NCBI GenBank assembly: GCA_938040055.1 | Contig: CALHWY010000024.1 | Coordinates: 108,304-172,303, forward strand | Length of the DNA stretch: 64,000 nucleotides | Source of the DNA: an uncultured Endomicrobiia bacterium | GTDB lineage: Bacteria; Elusimicrobiota; Endomicrobiia; Endomicrobiales; Endomicrobiaceae | Direction of reading: 5' to 3' | Shown: positions 10,813 to 19,227 of the stretch, in pieces | Position numbering within the stretch: position 1 is the stretch's first letter | Layout: each line of letters begins with the position of its first letter | Position numbers and translations under genes: made by a program | The notes under the pieces: generated by a model | Databases searched by the model: none | What the model saw: only the letters and a program-made list of their open reading frames with translations | Told to the model about the DNA's origin: nothing

Positions 10813-11081
10813 TTTTTCAGAGAATCTTTTTGCGCATGATTTTGCCTGAAAGTACATTTTTCAAAATGCAAAAAAACAAATAAAGAGTTTTAACCGCTTT
10901 TTTTTTCTTGTTTTATTAAGCGCGGGCATAAACAAATCTCTGTTTGGAGGCATTGATAAGCGCGGTCGGGGCGGCTTTAAAAGCGGCAAAATAATCGAAT
11001 AAACCGGGCAAATCCGGTTTTTCCGCCGGGCACATGAGTTTTTTTACGGGAAAATGAGCGGCTGGAAACAGGCTTTTTAAT
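10813..11081. other. Gene-free stretch upstream of the hydrogenase promoter
   Basis: No convincing coding region is seen. The one clear element is a terminator-like hairpin at 11001-11022 (AAACCGG, 6-nt loop, CCGGTTT plus Ts). The rest is AT-rich sequence with T runs. Confidence 0.6.
11001..11022 (+). terminator. Weak hairpin terminator
   Basis: AAACCGG pairs with CCGGTTT across a 6-nt loop and runs into TTTT. It lies upstream of the hydrogenase promoter and could insulate it from read-through out of the phospholipase D-like gene. Confidence 0.5.
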
Positions 11082-11110
11082 TTGACAAGGGAGAATTTTA
11101 AATATATAAT
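11082..11110 (+). promoter_or_regulatory. Consensus sigma-70 promoter of the hydrogenase operon
   Basis: TTGACA (11082-11087) and TATAAT (11105-11110) are separated by exactly 17 nt. All twelve hexamer bases match consensus, so strong constitutive initiation near 11117 is expected. Confidence 0.9.
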
Positions 11111-11133
11111 AATCCGAATAAAAAAGTGAAGAT

Positions 11134-11172
11134 ACCGCTCATATGAAGGGTTTTAAAACCCGTATGTGCGGT
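11134..11172 (+). promoter_or_regulatory. Long hairpin in the hydrogenase operon leader
   Basis: ACCGC (11134-11138) pairs with GCGGT (11168-11172), CATA with TATG inside it, and the core GGGTTTT pairs with AAAACCC (11148-11161). The hairpin occupies almost half of the about 85-nt leader before the first gene. It has no T tract, so an mRNA-stability or translation-control role is more likely than termination. Confidence 0.55.
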
Positions 11173-11200
11173 TTCTGATTTGATATGGGAAAATTCTTTT

Positions 11201-12655
11201 ATGCCAAATGAAATTTTACTCACTCTTATCATAGCCGTTCCCGTGTTTTTTTCTTGCCTGCTGCCTATGATAGGGCAGCTTTCACCCAAAGCCAGAAATA
11301 TCTCGGCTTTAGTGCTGGCTGTTGTTCCGTTTGCTTTGGGTCTGCTGATGGCCCCGTCTGTTTTTTCGGGCAGTATAATAACTTTTTATTATGATTTTCC
11401 TTTGGGGCTCAATTTCATACTGAAAGCGGACGCTTTTGCTCTTTTTTGCGCTTTGGCTTCTTCGCTGGTAAGCGCCGTAATAGTATTGTATTCTTTCGAA
11501 TATATTAAACCCTATAAAAATCAGAATGAATACTATTTTATAGTGATTTTGTTTCTGGGTTCAATGATGGGAATAATATTTTCGGCAAATTTGATATTCC
11601 TCTATATTTTCTGGGAAATGACGGCTCTCGCTTCATGGCGTTTGATAGGTTTTTTCAGAAAAGAGGATTTTGTCAGGCGCGCCAATAAAGCTTTTATGGT
11701 TACGGCCGGGGGAGCCCTTTTGATGCTTGCCGGCTTTATTATGATTGCCCAGCAGGCTGGAACATTTGATTTTGCGGGGATCCGCGCCGCGATAGCGCCG
11801 GGAACGGTTAAAAACGCAGCCGTTATTTTAATTTTATGCGGCATTTTCGCCAAATCCGCAACATTTCCTTTTCATACCTGGCTTGCAGATGCGGGCGTGG
11901 CGCCTTCTCCTGTAACAGCTTTGCTTCATGCGGCCGTGCTCGTGAAAATAGGCGTATATGTTTACGCAAGGCTTTTTAACGGTATTATAATTCCTTCGGA
12001 AACCGTCAGAACCGCGGTTTTTGTAATAATCGCTCTGAGCGCTTTTATATCCGGCGGCGCCGCTTTAATAGAAAAAGACATCAAAAGGATAATAGCTTTT
12101 TCAACGGTAAGCCAGCTTGCTTTTATATTCTTGGGCTTTGCGGCCGGTTCGCGTCTGGCATTTGCCGGTTCAATGCTCTTTATCCTTATGCATTCCACGG
12201 CAAAGGCCGGTTTGTTTCTGAGCGCCGGCATTATTGAACATCAGACGCATACTAAAGACATAACAAAAATGGGAGGGCTGGCGAAGGTTATTCCCGTAAC
12301 TTTTGCCGCTTTTCTTTTGTGTATGATGTCCATTATAGGAATTCCGCCTATGGGCGGTTTTTTCAGCAAGTTTATGGTAATAACGGGTGCAGCCGAAGCG
12401 GGATATGCAGGAGTTGCGGCCGCTTTTGTCATAGCCGCCACTTTTACGATATTATATATGCTGAGAGTATTTTATAAAACTTTCCTTGCCGAGCCCGCGG
12501 GCGTTTTCAGCGCGCATGCGTCGTCAATATGGTCTCCGATGAATTTAAGCATATCGCTGCTTGCCGCCGTGTCTCTTGCATGCGGTCTGGCTTTCAGCGG
12601 GCTGACCCATATAGCCGAACTTGCGGCGAATCAGGTTTTGGGGATGATTAAATGA
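11201..12655 (+). CDS. Antiporter-like membrane subunit of the [NiFe] hydrogenase (NuoL/MrpD-like)
   Basis: A 484-residue polytopic protein of the proton-conducting family shared by NuoL/M/N, Mrp antiporters and HyfB/MbhH. The diagnostic segment is FPFHTWLADAGVAPSPVTAL followed by LHAAVLVKIG, which carries the channel Lys, and a second Lys-bearing helix follows (DIKRIIAFSTVSQLAFIF). It is expected to move H+ or Na+ across the inner membrane, driven by the hydrogenase module. ATG 11201 is preferred over an in-frame TTG at 11180. The coding sequence overlaps the next gene by 4 nt. It is the first gene of the hydrogenase operon, 91 nt after a consensus promoter. Confidence 0.88.
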   Translation: MPNEILLTLIIAVPVFFSCLLPMIGQLSPKARNISALVLAVVPFALGLLMAPSVFSGSIITFYYDFPLGLNFILKADAFALFCALASSLVSAVIVLYSFEYIKPYKNQNEYYFIVILFLGSMMGIIFSANLIFLYIFWEMTALASWRLIGFFRKEDFVRRANKAFMVTAGGALLMLAGFIMIAQQAGTFDFAGIRAAIAPGTVKNAAVILILCGIFAKSATFPFHTWLADAGVAPSPVTALLHAAVLVKIGVYVYARLFNGIIIPSETVRTAVFVIIALSAFISGGAALIEKDIKRIIAFSTVSQLAFIFLGFAAGSRLAFAGSMLFILMHSTAKAGLFLSAGIIEHQTHTKDITKMGGLAKVIPVTFAAFLLCMMSIIGIPPMGGFFSKFMVITGAAEAGYAGVAAAFVIAATFTILYMLRVFYKTFLAEPAGVFSAHASSIWSPMNLSISLLAAVSLACGLAFSGLTHIAELAANQVLGMIK

Positions 12656-14415
12656 GCATGCCGATACTGTTTCTTATCATTATTCCGCTTTTGTGCGCTG
12701 CCTTAATATTTTGCATCGCGGAAAAATACAGAAAATATAAAGAAATATTTTTTATAGCTTCCGTCTTTTTCAATTTATGGGCGGTATGCTTTTACTTTTC
12801 AAAAAACATATTCATTTATTCCGCCTGGGCGACATTCGATTTTTCTTTTTCCGTAATAATGACAAAATTTGCCGGACTTCTGCTTATTATTACGGCTTTC
12901 TTCGCGCTGCTTACGTCCGTATTTACCGTCAGCAATATGAAAGACAATCCGAAAGGCTTCCTTTTCAACGCGGCTATGCTTATTGCCCTGTCTTTTGTAA
13001 ACGGCGCGGTCATAACCGACAGTCTGATTTTTCTTTTGATCTTCATAGAAGCTCTTGCCATACCTTTTGTGATGATGATACTTTCCGGAGCGGGCGATAA
13101 TAAGAAACTGGCGTTAAAGGCTTTTACCATAACCGCCGCGGCGGATCTGTTTTTGATGATGGGCATAGGGATAGTTTACTCCATGTCAAAAACTATGAAT
13201 ATTTCGGAGATCTCTTTAAGTCTTGCTTCTCCTCTTTCAGTGGCGGCCTTTGTCTCGATGATTATAGGCGCCGCCGGAAAGCTGGGCGTAATGCCGTTTC
13301 ACAGCTGGCTGCCGGAAGCTTCCGAAAAAACGCCTGTTCCGTTTATGGTTTTTATGGCTACCGCCGCAGAAAAAGTTCTTGGAATATACATAATATTTGT
13401 CGCGTTAAAAATTTTTGCCGTGGAAAGCGGGACTCCGGTTACATATATATTAACGGGCGCCGCCGCGGCCGGAGCCGTTATCGCGGCTCTTCTTGCGGGA
13501 AGCCAGAAAAGTTTTAAAAAGATGCTCATATATACAAGCATAAGCCAGGGCGGTTTTATGATGGCCGCAATGCTTACGGCTTTTCCGGCGGCTGTAGCGG
13601 GAGCGGTTTTTCATCTTCTGGCACACACTATTTATAAATCCTCTCTGTTTTTCGGGGCGGCAATAATAGAAGACGGCAAAGCCGAAGCGGTTTCTTATAA
13701 AAAAAATCCTTATATATTTATGTGTTTTATTCTGGCGGCCGCTTCTTTTATAGGAGTGCCTTTTTTTGCAGCCTTCTATTCCAAAGAAATGATATACGAA
13801 GGGGCCTTGCGCGCGGGCGCGGTATGGTACGCTCTTTTGGTTCTTGTGACGTTTTTTTGTTCCGCGGCCGTATTGAACTGGTTCGGCAAAATATTTTTTA
13901 ATCCGGAGGGAAAAACCCTCGAGTATCCCGTGACTTCAATGATTCCCGCGGTGACGACGGCTCTGTTATGTTTGTTTGTAGGCATATTCAAAAATATACC
14001 TTTAACGGTTATACAAAGCGAAATTCCGCTTGCCGTACATGGGCATGCCGATCTTTTTCTTATAATTGTTTCTCTTGCCGCTTTGATAATAGCTTTGGTG
14101 AACTTCATCGCCGGGTACAAAAAAGGCGGAAACGGGCTCGGTTTTGTAAAACCGCTTCTTTGCTTTTTGAAAATAGACAAACTTAATGAAAACGGAAATG
14201 CGGATCCTTATAATATAGCTTTAAGCGTATATGATCATTTTGCCGAAGCTTCTTTCAGTTTTGACAAGGCTTTGAACCGGATTTATGACGGCGCTTTGGT
14301 CAAGTCGGTTTTATTTTGTTCCGAAATGATTAAAAAAGCCCATAACGGCAACCTTTCAAGATATTTGATATGGGTATTGTGCGGTTTGGCCGTAATAATC
14401 TTATTTTTCGTATAG
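12652..14415 (+). CDS. Second antiporter-like membrane subunit (NuoL/M family)
   Basis: A 587-residue polytopic protein, the longest of the three antiporter-like subunits. It retains the family helix (MPFHSWLPEASEKTPVPFM) and a Lys-containing segment (QKSFKKMLIYTSISQGGFMM). After the core 14-helix part it has an extra C-terminal region of roughly 100 residues ending in a last membrane helix, somewhat like the extended C-terminus of NuoL. It overlaps the preceding gene by 4 nt, so translation is probably coupled. The conserved family motif is less canonical than in the first subunit (EKTPVPF where SAPVSAL-like residues are usual), so its exact orthology to L or M is unsure. Confidence 0.82.
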   Translation: MSMPILFLIIIPLLCAALIFCIAEKYRKYKEIFFIASVFFNLWAVCFYFSKNIFIYSAWATFDFSFSVIMTKFAGLLLIITAFFALLTSVFTVSNMKDNPKGFLFNAAMLIALSFVNGAVITDSLIFLLIFIEALAIPFVMMILSGAGDNKKLALKAFTITAAADLFLMMGIGIVYSMSKTMNISEISLSLASPLSVAAFVSMIIGAAGKLGVMPFHSWLPEASEKTPVPFMVFMATAAEKVLGIYIIFVALKIFAVESGTPVTYILTGAAAAGAVIAALLAGSQKSFKKMLIYTSISQGGFMMAAMLTAFPAAVAGAVFHLLAHTIYKSSLFFGAAIIEDGKAEAVSYKKNPYIFMCFILAAASFIGVPFFAAFYSKEMIYEGALRAGAVWYALLVLVTFFCSAAVLNWFGKIFFNPEGKTLEYPVTSMIPAVTTALLCLFVGIFKNIPLTVIQSEIPLAVHGHADLFLIIVSLAALIIALVNFIAGYKKGGNGLGFVKPLLCFLKIDKLNENGNADPYNIALSVYDHFAEASFSFDKALNRIYDGALVKSVLFCSEMIKKAHNGNLSRYLIWVLCGLAVIILFFV

Positions 14416-14422
14416 AGGACAG

Positions 14423-15841
14423 ATGACGGTATCTCTTATTTTTATTCCCGTATTGCTTGTAATAGTGCTCAATATCCCGAAAGTTTCGGGGAAAACGGCG
14501 TATTATTTCGCTCTGGCTTTTTTTGTTTTACAGCTGGCGGCCGTGTTTTTTCCCGAGTTCGGCTCGGTCCAGTTTGCCGCGATTATAGGAAGATTCTTCA
14601 GGCTTAATGTTTACGCCGACGGCATATCCAAAGTGATGATATTATCTGCAAGTATTGCAGCTTTTGTTTCGCTGATGACGTCAAAAGCTTTCATAAAATA
14701 TGACAGCAGGCTTTTTTCTCTTTCCAATCTCATGCTTCTTGCCGCCGCGGGAATAAACGGAATAGTTTTCGCCAGGGATATTTTTACCGTATACGTTTTC
14801 GTGGAAGTAATAGCGGCCGCTTCTTATATAATGATAGCTTTGGATAAAACGGAAAACTCTCTTGAAGGCGGCTTTAAATATCTAATGGTCTCTTCCGTGG
14901 CTACGGTAATGATGCTTTTTGCCGTGGCTTTGTTTTTCCTTATCGCCGGCGGAACCGGTTTTGAAGATATTTCCGTCGCGGCCAAAAATTTCGGCGGAAA
15001 TACCGTTTTTCTTCTTGCGATAATGCTTTTTATGAGCGGTTTGCTTATAAAAGGAGGGCTTGTCCCTTTTCATGCCTGGCTGCCGGGCGCTTACGGAGCG
15101 GCTCCCGCGGGCGTTTCCGTTTTTCTCGGGGGAATCGTAACGAAAACGACGGGCGTTTTTACTCTTATAAGGTTTTTTTACTCGATAACGGGTTTTAATG
15201 AAAATATAAAGACGGTGCTTCTTATAACCGGCTCTCTTTCAATAGTTATCGGGGCGTTGGCGGCTATAACCCAGAAAGATTTCAAAAAAATGCTGGCTTA
15301 CTCAAGCATAAGCCAGATGGGATATATGGTTTTGGCTTTGGGTTCCGGAACGGCTTTGGGCGTGGCTGCCGCGGTATTCCATATTTTCAATCACGCGGTA
15401 TTTAAATCGCTCTTATTTGTTAATGCCGCCGCTGTGGAAAAACAGACCGGAAGGCTTGACGTTGACAGTTTCGGCGGGCTTGGTTACAGGATGCCCGTTA
15501 CTTCGGCTGCTACGGCCATAGCTTTTTTATCCACCGCCGGCATTCCTCCTTTGTCGGGTTTCTGGAGCAAATTATTTATAATTCTGGCTCTCTGGTCGGC
15601 GGGGCTTGTCGGCTATGCTTTTTTGGCTATTGCGGCAAGCGTGTTGACTATGGCTTATTTCCTCAATCTGGAAAAAAAGGTCTTTTTCGGCGAGATGTCC
15701 GCGAATGTCGAAAACGTAAAAGAAGCTTCTTTGTCTTTTACCGTACCCCAGATCATTTTATGCGCCATAACCGTAGTGTCGGGGCTTGGATTCTTTTATG
15801 TGGTGAAATTTTTAATTTTCCCTTCGGCCGGTATAATATAA
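14423..15841 (+). CDS. Third antiporter-like membrane subunit (NuoN/M-like)
   Basis: A 472-residue polytopic protein of the same family. VPFHAWLPGAYGAAPAGVSV and KDFKKMLAYSSISQMGYMVL are the two family signatures, with the channel Lys residues. ETA-type GIPPLSGFWSK near the C-terminal third is also typical of NuoN/MrpD members. It starts 7 nt after the preceding gene, behind an AGAGGACAG ribosome site. Three separate antiporter-like subunits match the L, M and N set of complex I, more than the one or two found in simple Ech-type hydrogenases. Confidence 0.85.
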   Translation: MTVSLIFIPVLLVIVLNIPKVSGKTAYYFALAFFVLQLAAVFFPEFGSVQFAAIIGRFFRLNVYADGISKVMILSASIAAFVSLMTSKAFIKYDSRLFSLSNLMLLAAAGINGIVFARDIFTVYVFVEVIAAASYIMIALDKTENSLEGGFKYLMVSSVATVMMLFAVALFFLIAGGTGFEDISVAAKNFGGNTVFLLAIMLFMSGLLIKGGLVPFHAWLPGAYGAAPAGVSVFLGGIVTKTTGVFTLIRFFYSITGFNENIKTVLLITGSLSIVIGALAAITQKDFKKMLAYSSISQMGYMVLALGSGTALGVAAAVFHIFNHAVFKSLLFVNAAAVEKQTGRLDVDSFGGLGYRMPVTSAATAIAFLSTAGIPPLSGFWSKLFIILALWSAGLVGYAFLAIAASVLTMAYFLNLEKKVFFGEMSANVENVKEASLSFTVPQIILCAITVVSGLGFFYVVKFLIFPSAGII

Positions 15842-15859
15842 TAAGAGGTGTTTTTGTAA

Positions 15860-16360
15860 ATGTTTTTGCATGTTTTATTATTATCGCTGATAATTATCTG
15901 CGCGGCTTTTGCGGTCGTAAGGACAAGAGTGATAAGGGCGGCTATAATGCTTGCAGTGATAAGCATACTTGTCACTATAACCCTTTTTCTTCTTCACGCG
16001 CCTTTGGCGGCAGTATTTGAACTTTCGGTCTGTGCAGGGCTTATCACGGTTATATTTATAAGCGTTATAAGCCTGACCAATCCTTTGACCAAAGAAGAGC
16101 GCTGTGAGGAAAGAGACAATATGTTTAAAAAGTTCCTTCTTCTTCCTTTTATAATAATAGTATGCGGCACATGCTTTTATCTTCTTACGCGCGGCATCGG
16201 ATTTATACCTGTTCCCGCGCCGGAAGCCGTTTCCGTTTCCGCAAAAAACGAGATGTGGCATTTGAAACAGATAGACCTTATAGGGCAGATAATAATAATA
16301 TTGACGGGCGTTTTCGGCATTGTCGTATTGTTTAAAGACAATAAGGATGATAAAAAATGA
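15860..16360 (+). CDS. NuoJ-like membrane subunit
   Basis: A 166-residue protein with about five hydrophobic helices. The segment ELSVCAGLITVIFISVISLT matches the NuoJ/ND6 family signature, which carries the pi-bulge helix that couples quinone or redox chemistry to ion movement in complex I. A longer hydrophilic loop (residues about 75-90) separates the N-terminal helices from the last two. It overlaps the next gene by 4 nt (ATGA). Its role here is as part of the membrane arm linking the antiporter subunits to the hydrogenase module. Confidence 0.78.
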   Translation: MFLHVLLLSLIIICAAFAVVRTRVIRAAIMLAVISILVTITLFLLHAPLAAVFELSVCAGLITVIFISVISLTNPLTKEERCEERDNMFKKFLLLPFIIIVCGTCFYLLTRGIGFIPVPAPEAVSVSAKNEMWHLKQIDLIGQIIIILTGVFGIVVLFKDNKDDKK

Positions 16361-16677
16361 CTTATGAAACTTTGGCGCTTTTCAAACTGTATCTGATAAC
16401 GGCTCCTGTTCTTTTTGTCATAGGCATATACGCCGTTATAATCACGAGAAATATCATTTCCGTGATAATAGGGCTTGAAATTATGACAAAAGGAGTCACG
16501 ATACTTCTTGCAGCCGCTGGATTTTTCAACGCAAGGCCGCATATTATGGAGCCTTTGATAATTACTATGATAGTGGTTGAGGTCGTAATTTTGATGATCT
16601 CGGCCGGATACATTATCAATATAGCGAAAAAATACGATTCTCTGAGCGTGGAGAATATCAAAAAAATTAAGGGATAA
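16357..16677 (+). CDS. NuoK-like membrane subunit
   Basis: A 106-residue three-helix protein. The conserved membrane Glu of the NuoK/MnhC family is visible in IIGLEIMTKGV, and a second acidic residue lies in helix three (MIVVEVVILMISAG). Both are expected on the ion path. The size matches the family (about 100 residues). It sits between NuoJ- and NuoA-like genes with a 4-nt overlap upstream and a 2-nt gap downstream. Confidence 0.82.
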   Translation: MTYETLALFKLYLITAPVLFVIGIYAVIITRNIISVIIGLEIMTKGVTILLAAAGFFNARPHIMEPLIITMIVVEVVILMISAGYIINIAKKYDSLSVENIKKIKG

Positions 16678-16679
16678 AA

Positions 16680-17036
16680 ATGGAATGTCCGTTGGTTTTT
16701 ATTTTAATTCTGCCTCCGGCGGTATTTTTGCTGGTTCTTGTTTTTTTTCTTATTATTTCATATTTTACCGGCAAGATATCATACAAAAATCCCGATAATC
16801 CCGAAGGCAAAACAAAGGCTTATGCCTGCGGCGAAGACGTAAAAGAACACAGAATCAGACCGAATTACAGCGAGTTTTTTCCTTTTGCTTTTTTCTTTAC
16901 GCTTATGCACGTGATCGTTCTTATGATAGCCACTTCCCCCGAAAAAATCAGCGACTCTTTTGCCGTGGCGCTGCTTTTTATAGCGGCCGCTTTTTTAAGC
17001 ATATTGATAATTTTCCGGAGCGAAAGAAATGATTAA
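16680..17036 (+). CDS. NuoA-like membrane subunit
   Basis: A 118-residue protein with three hydrophobic helices. After the first helix comes a loop with the NuoA/ND3 hallmark Cys (AYACGEDVKEH), equivalent to the YECG motif of complex I. The final two helices follow (FFPFAFFFTLMHVIVLMI). NuoA homologues are normally a complex I feature, so its presence beside a hydrogenase with intact [NiFe] ligands is informative. The gene overlaps the small-subunit gene by 8 nt. Confidence 0.8.
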   Translation: MECPLVFILILPPAVFLLVLVFFLIISYFTGKISYKNPDNPEGKTKAYACGEDVKEHRIRPNYSEFFPFAFFFTLMHVIVLMIATSPEKISDSFAVALLFIAAAFLSILIIFRSERND

Positions 17037-17511
17037 ATCCGTTAAAAAGCTTGTAAACTGGGCGCGTTTGAAATCCCCCTGGGTGATACACTTCAATACC
17101 GGCGCCTGCAATGCCTGCGACATAGAGATAGTCGCGGCTCTTACTCCGACATATGATCTTGAAAGGTTCGGGATACAGCTTAAAGGCACTCCCAGACATG
17201 CGGACGTTCTTTTATGTTCCGGCCCCGTTACAAGGCAGATAAGAGACAGGCTTATAAGAATATACGAGCAGCTTCCGGAACCGAAATTCGTGGTTGCGGT
17301 GGGCACCTGCGCCTGCTCCGGGGGAGTTTTTGAAGGCTGCTATAATATGCTTTCCGGAATAGACGAGGCTATTCCCGTTTCCGCCTATATACCCGGATGT
17401 CCCGCGAGCCCTGACGCGATTATTGACGGCGTTTCAAAGCTTTTGAAAAACTTTGAACAAAATGAAGAAAAATCCTTAAATGAAAAAAAGGAGGCAAAAA
17501 ATGGAAAATAA
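17029..17511 (+). CDS. [NiFe] hydrogenase small subunit (NuoB/HycG-like)
   Basis: A 160-residue soluble subunit that carries the proximal [4Fe-4S] cluster. The ligand Cys residues are visible in NTGACNACDIEI, VGTCACSGG and IPGCPASPDAI, the arrangement of the short group 4 small subunits and NuoB. There is no Tat signal, consistent with a cytoplasm-facing complex anchored to the membrane by the other subunits. It takes electrons between the [NiFe] site in the large subunit and the ferredoxin-like subunit. Its 3' end overlaps the next gene by 11 nt. Confidence 0.9.
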   Translation: MIKSVKKLVNWARLKSPWVIHFNTGACNACDIEIVAALTPTYDLERFGIQLKGTPRHADVLLCSGPVTRQIRDRLIRIYEQLPEPKFVVAVGTCACSGGVFEGCYNMLSGIDEAIPVSAYIPGCPASPDAIIDGVSKLLKNFEQNEEKSLNEKKEAKNGK

Positions 17512-18001
17512 TCATCCCGTCGCACAAAAGATTATAGCGAAATATCCGGATTTTGCCGAAAGCGTCAAAGTTCAGAACGCGAACAGAATATGGATTAAAG
17601 TCCCGTATCCGCATTTCCGAGAATTTCTCGAATTTGCGGCCGCCGAACTGAAAACGGACATTTTTTGCATGCTTACCGGGCTTGACGATAAACAAGATTA
17701 TTCTTTTATTTACCATATGGCCGATCTCAACGGTCTTATGCTTAATATAGAAACGTCCATACCAAAAAGCGGCGAACTTTCGATTAAAACCATTACCGAC
17801 ATTTATCCCGCGGCGGATCTTCAGGAGAGGGAAGTTTACGATCTGCTGGGAGTCAGAATAGAAGGTTTGAAAGCGGGAAAAAGATATCCTCTTCCAGACG
17901 ACTGGCCGGAGGGCGAATATCCTTTAAGGAAAGACTGGACGGTTGACAGGCTGGACAAAAAAACTCCCGCCGCAGGCGATAAGGAGGAGCCCGGTGCCTA
18001 A
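17501..18001 (+). CDS. NuoC-like (30 kDa) hydrogenase subunit
   Basis: A 166-residue protein of the NuoC/EchD family, a structural subunit that packs against the large subunit. The family signature is DLQEREVYDLLGVRIEG followed by YPLPDDWPEGEYPLRKDW. ATG 17501 is chosen because an AAAGGAG ribosome site (17487-17493) sits at ideal distance. The longer in-frame start at 17480 has no such site. It overlaps the small-subunit gene at the start and the large-subunit gene at the end. Confidence 0.85.
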   Translation: MENNHPVAQKIIAKYPDFAESVKVQNANRIWIKVPYPHFREFLEFAAAELKTDIFCMLTGLDDKQDYSFIYHMADLNGLMLNIETSIPKSGELSIKTITDIYPAADLQEREVYDLLGVRIEGLKAGKRYPLPDDWPEGEYPLRKDWTVDRLDKKTPAAGDKEEPGA

Positions 18002-19214
18002 AAAACTTGTAATACCCATAGGGCCGCAGCATCCGGCTTTAAAAGAGCCGGCGAGTTTCGACGTAACTTTGCAGGGCGAAAAAGTGGAAAATATTCTCGT
18101 GAAGCTCGGTTATAATCACAGAGGCATTGAAAAAGCCTGCGAACTCAAGCCTTATCTTCACGACGTCTATATTATAGAAAGAGTCTGCGGAATATGTTCG
18201 CATTCCCATTCAACCTGCTTTATACAGGCCGTTGAAGAGATTATAGGCCTTGAAATTCCCATGAGGGCGAAATACATACGTTCCGTAATAGGCGAAATGG
18301 AACGCATACACAGCCATCTTTTATGGATCGGCGTGGCCGCCCATGAAATAGGTTTCGACACTCTGCTTATGTACACTTGGCGCGACAGGGAAATAATAAT
18401 GGATCTTCTCGCAATGCTTACCGGCAACAGAGTCAACTATGCGGTTAATGTGATAGGCGGGGTAAGAAAAGACATAGAGGAAAGCGAAAAAGAGCAGATT
18501 TTAAAAGCCGTTGACGCCCTTGAAGAAAGAACAAAATATTATATGCAGGTATGCAAGGAAGAAATCACCCTTATCAAAAGGCTTTCGAAAGTAGGCTATC
18601 TTTCGCCCGAAGACGCCGTGAAAATGGGCGCCGTAGGGCCTACCGGCAGAGCGTCGAAGATAACAAGAGACGCAAGAGCCGAAGACCGTTACGCTGCTTA
18701 CGGGGAGATTGATTTTAAAGTGGTATCGGACGATCACTGCGACGTTTACGGCAGAGCTTTGGTGCGCGTCGGCGAGCTTATGGAGTCTTATTCAATAATA
18801 AGGCAGCTTATAAAAAAAATGCCGGCCACGCCTTTAAAAGTTCCCGCGCCTTTAAAAGTTCCCGCCGGGGAAGCGGTAAGCAGATACGAAGCGCCCAGAG
18901 GCGAAGATGTACATTATGTCCGCTCAAACGGCACGGATAAACCGGAAAGGGTTAAACTGAGAGCGCCCACTCTTTCAAACGCGCAGGCCGTTTCCGCAAT
19001 GCTTGAAAAAGGATATTTGGCCGACGTGACCATAGTCATAGCCGCGATAGATCCTTGTTTTTCCTGTACCGACAGAATGATTCTGGCCGTCAACGACAAA
19101 TCTTCAGACAGCTCTTCCGAAATAACCTGGAAGCAGCTCAGGCAGCAGAGCATTGACTGGTATAAGAAAAACAGAGGCATTGATTTTACGAAAGTGAAAT
19201 TGGATATTAAATAA
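17994..19214 (+). CDS. [NiFe] hydrogenase large (catalytic) subunit, group 4
   Basis: A 406-residue subunit homologous to NuoD and HycE/EchE that keeps both pairs of [NiFe] ligands. C65 and C68 lie in RVCGICSHSHS, and C355 and C358 lie in DPCFSCTDR. It is therefore a true hydrogenase that interconverts H+ and H2, not a quinone-reducing complex I subunit. The DPCxSCTDR-M end is the HycE-type processing site; cleavage after R361 would remove about 45 residues, fitting the HycI-like protease gene at 21504. GTG 17994 is chosen as start: AAGGAGGAG lies just upstream and the protein then begins MPKKLVIPIGPQHP as in NuoD. An 18-bp tandem duplication (18830-18865) inserts a PLKVPA hexapeptide. Confidence 0.92.
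   Translation: MPKKLVIPIGPQHPALKEPASFDVTLQGEKVENILVKLGYNHRGIEKACELKPYLHDVYIIERVCGICSHSHSTCFIQAVEEIIGLEIPMRAKYIRSVIGEMERIHSHLLWIGVAAHEIGFDTLLMYTWRDREIIMDLLAMLTGNRVNYAVNVIGGVRKDIEESEKEQILKAVDALEERTKYYMQVCKEEITLIKRLSKVGYLSPEDAVKMGAVGPTGRASKITRDARAEDRYAAYGEIDFKVVSDDHCDVYGRALVRVGELMESYSIIRQLIKKMPATPLKVPAPLKVPAGEAVSRYEAPRGEDVHYVRSNGTDKPERVKLRAPTLSNAQAVSAMLEKGYLADVTIVIAAIDPCFSCTDRMILAVNDKSSDSSSEITWKQLRQQSIDWYKKNRGIDFTKVKLDIK
18830..18865 (+). repeat. Perfect 18-bp tandem duplication inside the hydrogenase large subunit gene
   Basis: The unit GCCTTTAAAAGTTCCCGC occurs twice head to tail (18830-18847, 18848-18865). It is in frame, so it duplicates six residues (PLKVPA). Identity at third positions suggests a recent slippage event. 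Confidence 0.9.
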
Positions 19215-19227
19215 ATCGGGATAAAAA

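Noticed and set aside
11180..11200. TTG start for the first hydrogenase gene
   Set aside because: The added residues are not hydrophobic or conserved; ATG 11201 begins directly before the first membrane helix.
17943..17993. Longer ATG start for the hydrogenase large subunit
   Set aside because: The added residues (MTGWTKKLPPQ) have no family match, and GTG 17994 has an ideal AAGGAGGAG ribosome site.
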